This document shows positions 35,157 through 36,873 of a DNA stretch of 36,873 nucleotides, one piece after another. The notes beneath the pieces are model-generated. The model was not told the origin of the DNA and did not search any database. It saw nothing but the letters and a program-made list of their open reading frames with translations. The position numbers and the translations under genes are program-made. The stretch is from Actinomycetes bacterium. Lineage in GTDB: Bacteria; Actinomycetota; Actinomycetes; S36-B12; GCA-2699445. The stretch spans positions 1 through 36,873 of the forward strand of contig JAHZLH010000032.1 of NCBI GenBank assembly GCA_022599915.1. Reading direction: 5' to 3'. Numbering within the stretch: position 1 is the stretch's first letter; the number at the start of each line of letters is the position of its first letter.

Positions 35157-36536
35157 GTGAAGGTTTGCAGCATTGACGGTTGTGATGGTGTGCATTACGG
35201 CCGCGGCTGGTGTCATCGCCATTATCAGCGGTGGCGTCGGAATGGTGATCCGTTGGCAACGGTTCGGCTTGCGCGTGGTGAGGTGGTGGTTTGTCGGGTT
35301 GATGGTTGTGATGGTGAGCACCGCGCACGGGGGTGGTGCGTTGAGCACTACAGCAAGTGGCGGAATTATGGTGATCCGTTGTGGGTGCGTCAGGTGGAGG
35401 TCTGCAGCATTGACGGCTGCGATAGCAAGCGTGATGCGCGCGGGTGGTGCAAGAAACACTACCGGCGGTGGCAGAAGTTCGGTGACCCGTTGAGGTCATC
35501 GGGGTATCAGTCGCGGGCTGGTGGTTGTGGCGTTGACGGATGCACCCAGCCGGTGATTGCGCGCCGGTTATGTCGTACCCACTACAAGCGGTGGAAGAGG
35601 TACGGCGACCCGTTAGGCAAAGCTGAACCCCCACCGGTCAGGTTGTGCGCCATTGACGGATGCGGCAACGCACATAAGGCGCGGGGATGGTGCCAGAAGC
35701 ATTACAAGGAACTTCATCACTCGGGGTCGTGCGCCATCGAGGGATGCGGCAACGCACATAAGGCGCGGGGCTACTGCAATAGGCACTACGGCCAGTGGCG
35801 CGAGAAAGGACCGTGTGCGGTGGATGGATGCAACCGGAAACAGAATGCGAAGGGCTACTGCAATAAGCACTACAGGGAACTTCGGGACCCTGGGCCGTGC
35901 AGCATTGACGGATGCAACGGTAGGCAGACTGCACGCGGCTGGTGCTTCAAGCACTACATGAGGTGGAAGAACCACGGCGACCCCGAGACAACGAAAGTCG
36001 GAACGCGACCCGACAACGAAACCCCAACGTGGACCTACCTCATCCGGCACGACGGGCACGGGCTGATGAAGGTAGGCATCGGATTAGACGCACGACTAAA
36101 GCAATGGCAGAAGCGCGGATGGAGGGTTGTGGTGGCGGTGAAACCGGAGCGGCAGGACGCTGCAGCGGTTGAGCGGTTGATTTTGGGTTTGTGGCGGGGT
36201 CAGTTTGAGTTGCCGCCAGTTGATAAGGCGATCCAGCCGGAGGGGTTTACGGAGATGGCGGCGTTGGATGTTGATGCGTTGGCGGCTGCTGCGATGCAAC
36301 TGACGCGGTTCGTGGGTCGGGAGACTGTGACGGCGCCGGATGTGTATTTCGCTCGTTACGGGATAGCCCTGGATCGTGGCGCAGGGTGCGGCTATGCGTT
36401 TTCGATTGTTGGCCAGTGTTGTTGCTGCGGGTGGTTTGACCGCGAGTATGTTGTTGGCGCCCGCGGTGGTGTCCGCGGACCAACTGGGAGTGATCGGCAA
36501 GAAGGACAACACGTGTGTGCTAGACCGGGGGGCTGA
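35157..36536 (+). CDS. Eight-zinc-knuckle array fused to GIY-YIG-like nuclease domain
   Basis: About 459 residues from a GTG preceded by GGAG. Eight tandem modules C-x4-C-x9-C-x2-H-Y, mostly followed by an RW-GDP-like motif, occupy about residues 4-275; the first is CSIDGCDGVHYGRGWCHRHY. Then WTYLIRHDGHGLMKVGIG and DARLKQW ... AAVERLILGLWR (about 291-350) resemble a GIY-YIG fold: TYL for GIY, KVGIG for YIG, an Arg in the next helix and a Glu further on. Likely a mobile-element DNA-binding nuclease. The last 48 codons overlap the next gene's signal peptide in another frame and look non-native. An ATG at 35121 is the alternative start. Confidence 0.75.
   Translation: MKVCSIDGCDGVHYGRGWCHRHYQRWRRNGDPLATVRLARGEVVVCRVDGCDGEHRARGWCVEHYSKWRNYGDPLWVRQVEVCSIDGCDSKRDARGWCKKHYRRWQKFGDPLRSSGYQSRAGGCGVDGCTQPVIARRLCRTHYKRWKRYGDPLGKAEPPPVRLCAIDGCGNAHKARGWCQKHYKELHHSGSCAIEGCGNAHKARGYCNRHYGQWREKGPCAVDGCNRKQNAKGYCNKHYRELRDPGPCSIDGCNGRQTARGWCFKHYMRWKNHGDPETTKVGTRPDNETPTWTYLIRHDGHGLMKVGIGLDARLKQWQKRGWRVVVAVKPERQDAAAVERLILGLWRGQFELPPVDKAIQPEGFTEMAALDVDALAAAAMQLTRFVGRETVTAPDVYFARYGIALDRGAGCGYAFSIVGQCCCCGWFDREYVVGARGGVRGPTGSDRQEGQHVCARPGG
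35658..35686. repeat. 29-bp direct repeat in finger array, copy A
   Basis: Identical to 35742-35770, 84 bases (28 codons) away; fingers 5 and 6 share GCGNAHKARG. Suggests recent duplication of a finger module. Confidence 0.8.
35742..35770. repeat. 29-bp direct repeat in finger array, copy B
   Basis: Identical to 35658-35686. The period equals one finger. Confidence 0.8.
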
Positions 36537-36873
36537 TTGCCGCGGCGTTTCGGCGAAATATGAGGCGGAGCACCACGGGAATCTGACGGGAGCGAACTTC
36601 AGTAACGCGAAACTGCACGGCGCGGATTTCCGTGGCGCCGATCTAACTAAAGCCAAAGGCACCTACGCCAACCTGAACCACGTGCAGGCGCATGGCGCGA
36701 AACTGCCCGGCGCGAAACTGCAAGGTGCCAGCCTGAAACATGGCCAGTTTCCTGCAGCGGACTTATCCAAATCCAAGTTCGGGCCGGTTAAGAAGGCAAA
36801 ATCCAAAGGTCGGCAACTACGAGCCAACCCCGGATGCGGCAAGAAATGTAAAGGTGCGGACCTGTCCAACGCG
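36394..36873 (+). CDS. Secreted pentapeptide-repeat protein (partial, runs off window)
   Basis: The frame is open from ATG at 36394 to the window end (160 codons). Signal peptide MRFRLLASVVAAGGLTASML then LAPAVVSA-DQ. After a short region with two Cys (NTCVLDRGADC) come pentapeptide repeats of the A(D/N)LxG type: LTGANFSNAKLHGADFRGAD, KLPGAKLQGASLKHGQF, and a final GADLSNA. Pentapeptide repeats form a right-handed quadrilateral beta-helix; the export signal argues for a surface or extracellular role. It overlaps the finger-array ORF by 143 bases in another frame. No good ribosome site precedes the ATG. Confidence 0.8.
   Translation, partial: MRFRLLASVVAAGGLTASMLLAPAVVSADQLGVIGKKDNTCVLDRGADCRGVSAKYEAEHHGNLTGANFSNAKLHGADFRGADLTKAKGTYANLNHVQAHGAKLPGAKLQGASLKHGQFPAADLSKSKFGPVKKAKSKGRQLRANPGCGKKCKGADLSNA

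Noticed and set aside
34771-35634. Minus-strand ORF (287 codons) crossing the protease and finger genes
   Set aside because: Rich in Thr, His, Pro and Cys from reading antisense to the finger repeats; no start site and no recognisable domain.
35658-35770. Possible CRISPR-like repeats
   Set aside because: The two 29-bp repeats lie in a coding frame, are spaced by one finger module and occur only twice at this identity; they are explained by protein repeats.

Overview
The window looks like a chromosomal segment from a GC-rich actinobacterium (Actinomycetota), probably an uncultured aquatic or soil lineage. This rests on gene order and content: two type-I glutamine synthetases flanking glnE, an RDD-family gene divergent from glnA, polyphosphate glucokinase beside map, an F420-dependent NADP reductase, and the actinobacterial DUF2786 / HExxH pair. 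GTGA and ATGA start/stop overlaps occur repeatedly. No 16S rRNA gene or species-level marker is present, so placement below phylum is inference.

Region 1 (about 1-20.4 kb) is compact housekeeping DNA. glnA (minus) is followed by an RDD membrane gene, then glnA2-glnE as a translationally coupled pair. GlnE would adenylylate the YELPP tyrosine of GlnA, so nitrogen assimilation and its switch sit together. Next come NAD+ synthetase, a 14-TM drug exporter, panB, a CaiB-type CoA-transferase coupled to npdG, a small SPOR-like protein, map, polyphosphate glucokinase, a secreted M15-like peptidase, the RNase P RNA gene, a Nif3/zinc-ribbon pair, DUF2786 plus a zinc metalloprotease-like protein, and a secreted thermonuclease with an Excalibur tail.

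Region 2 (about 20.5-33.8 kb) is accessory and partly decaying. It holds secreted or surface proteins built from variable N-terminal modules (trypsin, NHL or YVTN propeller, delta-60 repeats) followed by a proline-rich linker and a basic C-terminal module, usually fibronectin III-like. Two family members are pseudogenes (20538-21236 with two frameshifts; 31560-32035 with three in-frame stops) and one is 5'-truncated (32051-33325). A phosphate permease scrap lies at about 25 kb. Between them are intact metabolic or orphan genes: alpha/beta hydrolase, pirin, an SDR lacking the catalytic Tyr/Lys, a VOC-fold protein, a small alpha/beta-barrel protein, a DUF1254/DUF1214 protein and a MoaF-like protein.

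Region 3 (about 33.8 kb to the end) looks phage-derived. It contains a half HNH nuclease fused to an HK97-type prohead protease, then a protein with eight tandem C-x4-C-x9-C-x2-H zinc knuckles joined to a GIY-YIG-like nuclease domain, then a secreted pentapeptide-repeat protein cut by the window edge. No integrase, capsid, portal or terminase gene is visible, so this is a remnant or the edge of an element. The finger-array/GIY-YIG protein and the HNH-protease chimera are the most unusual items in the window.
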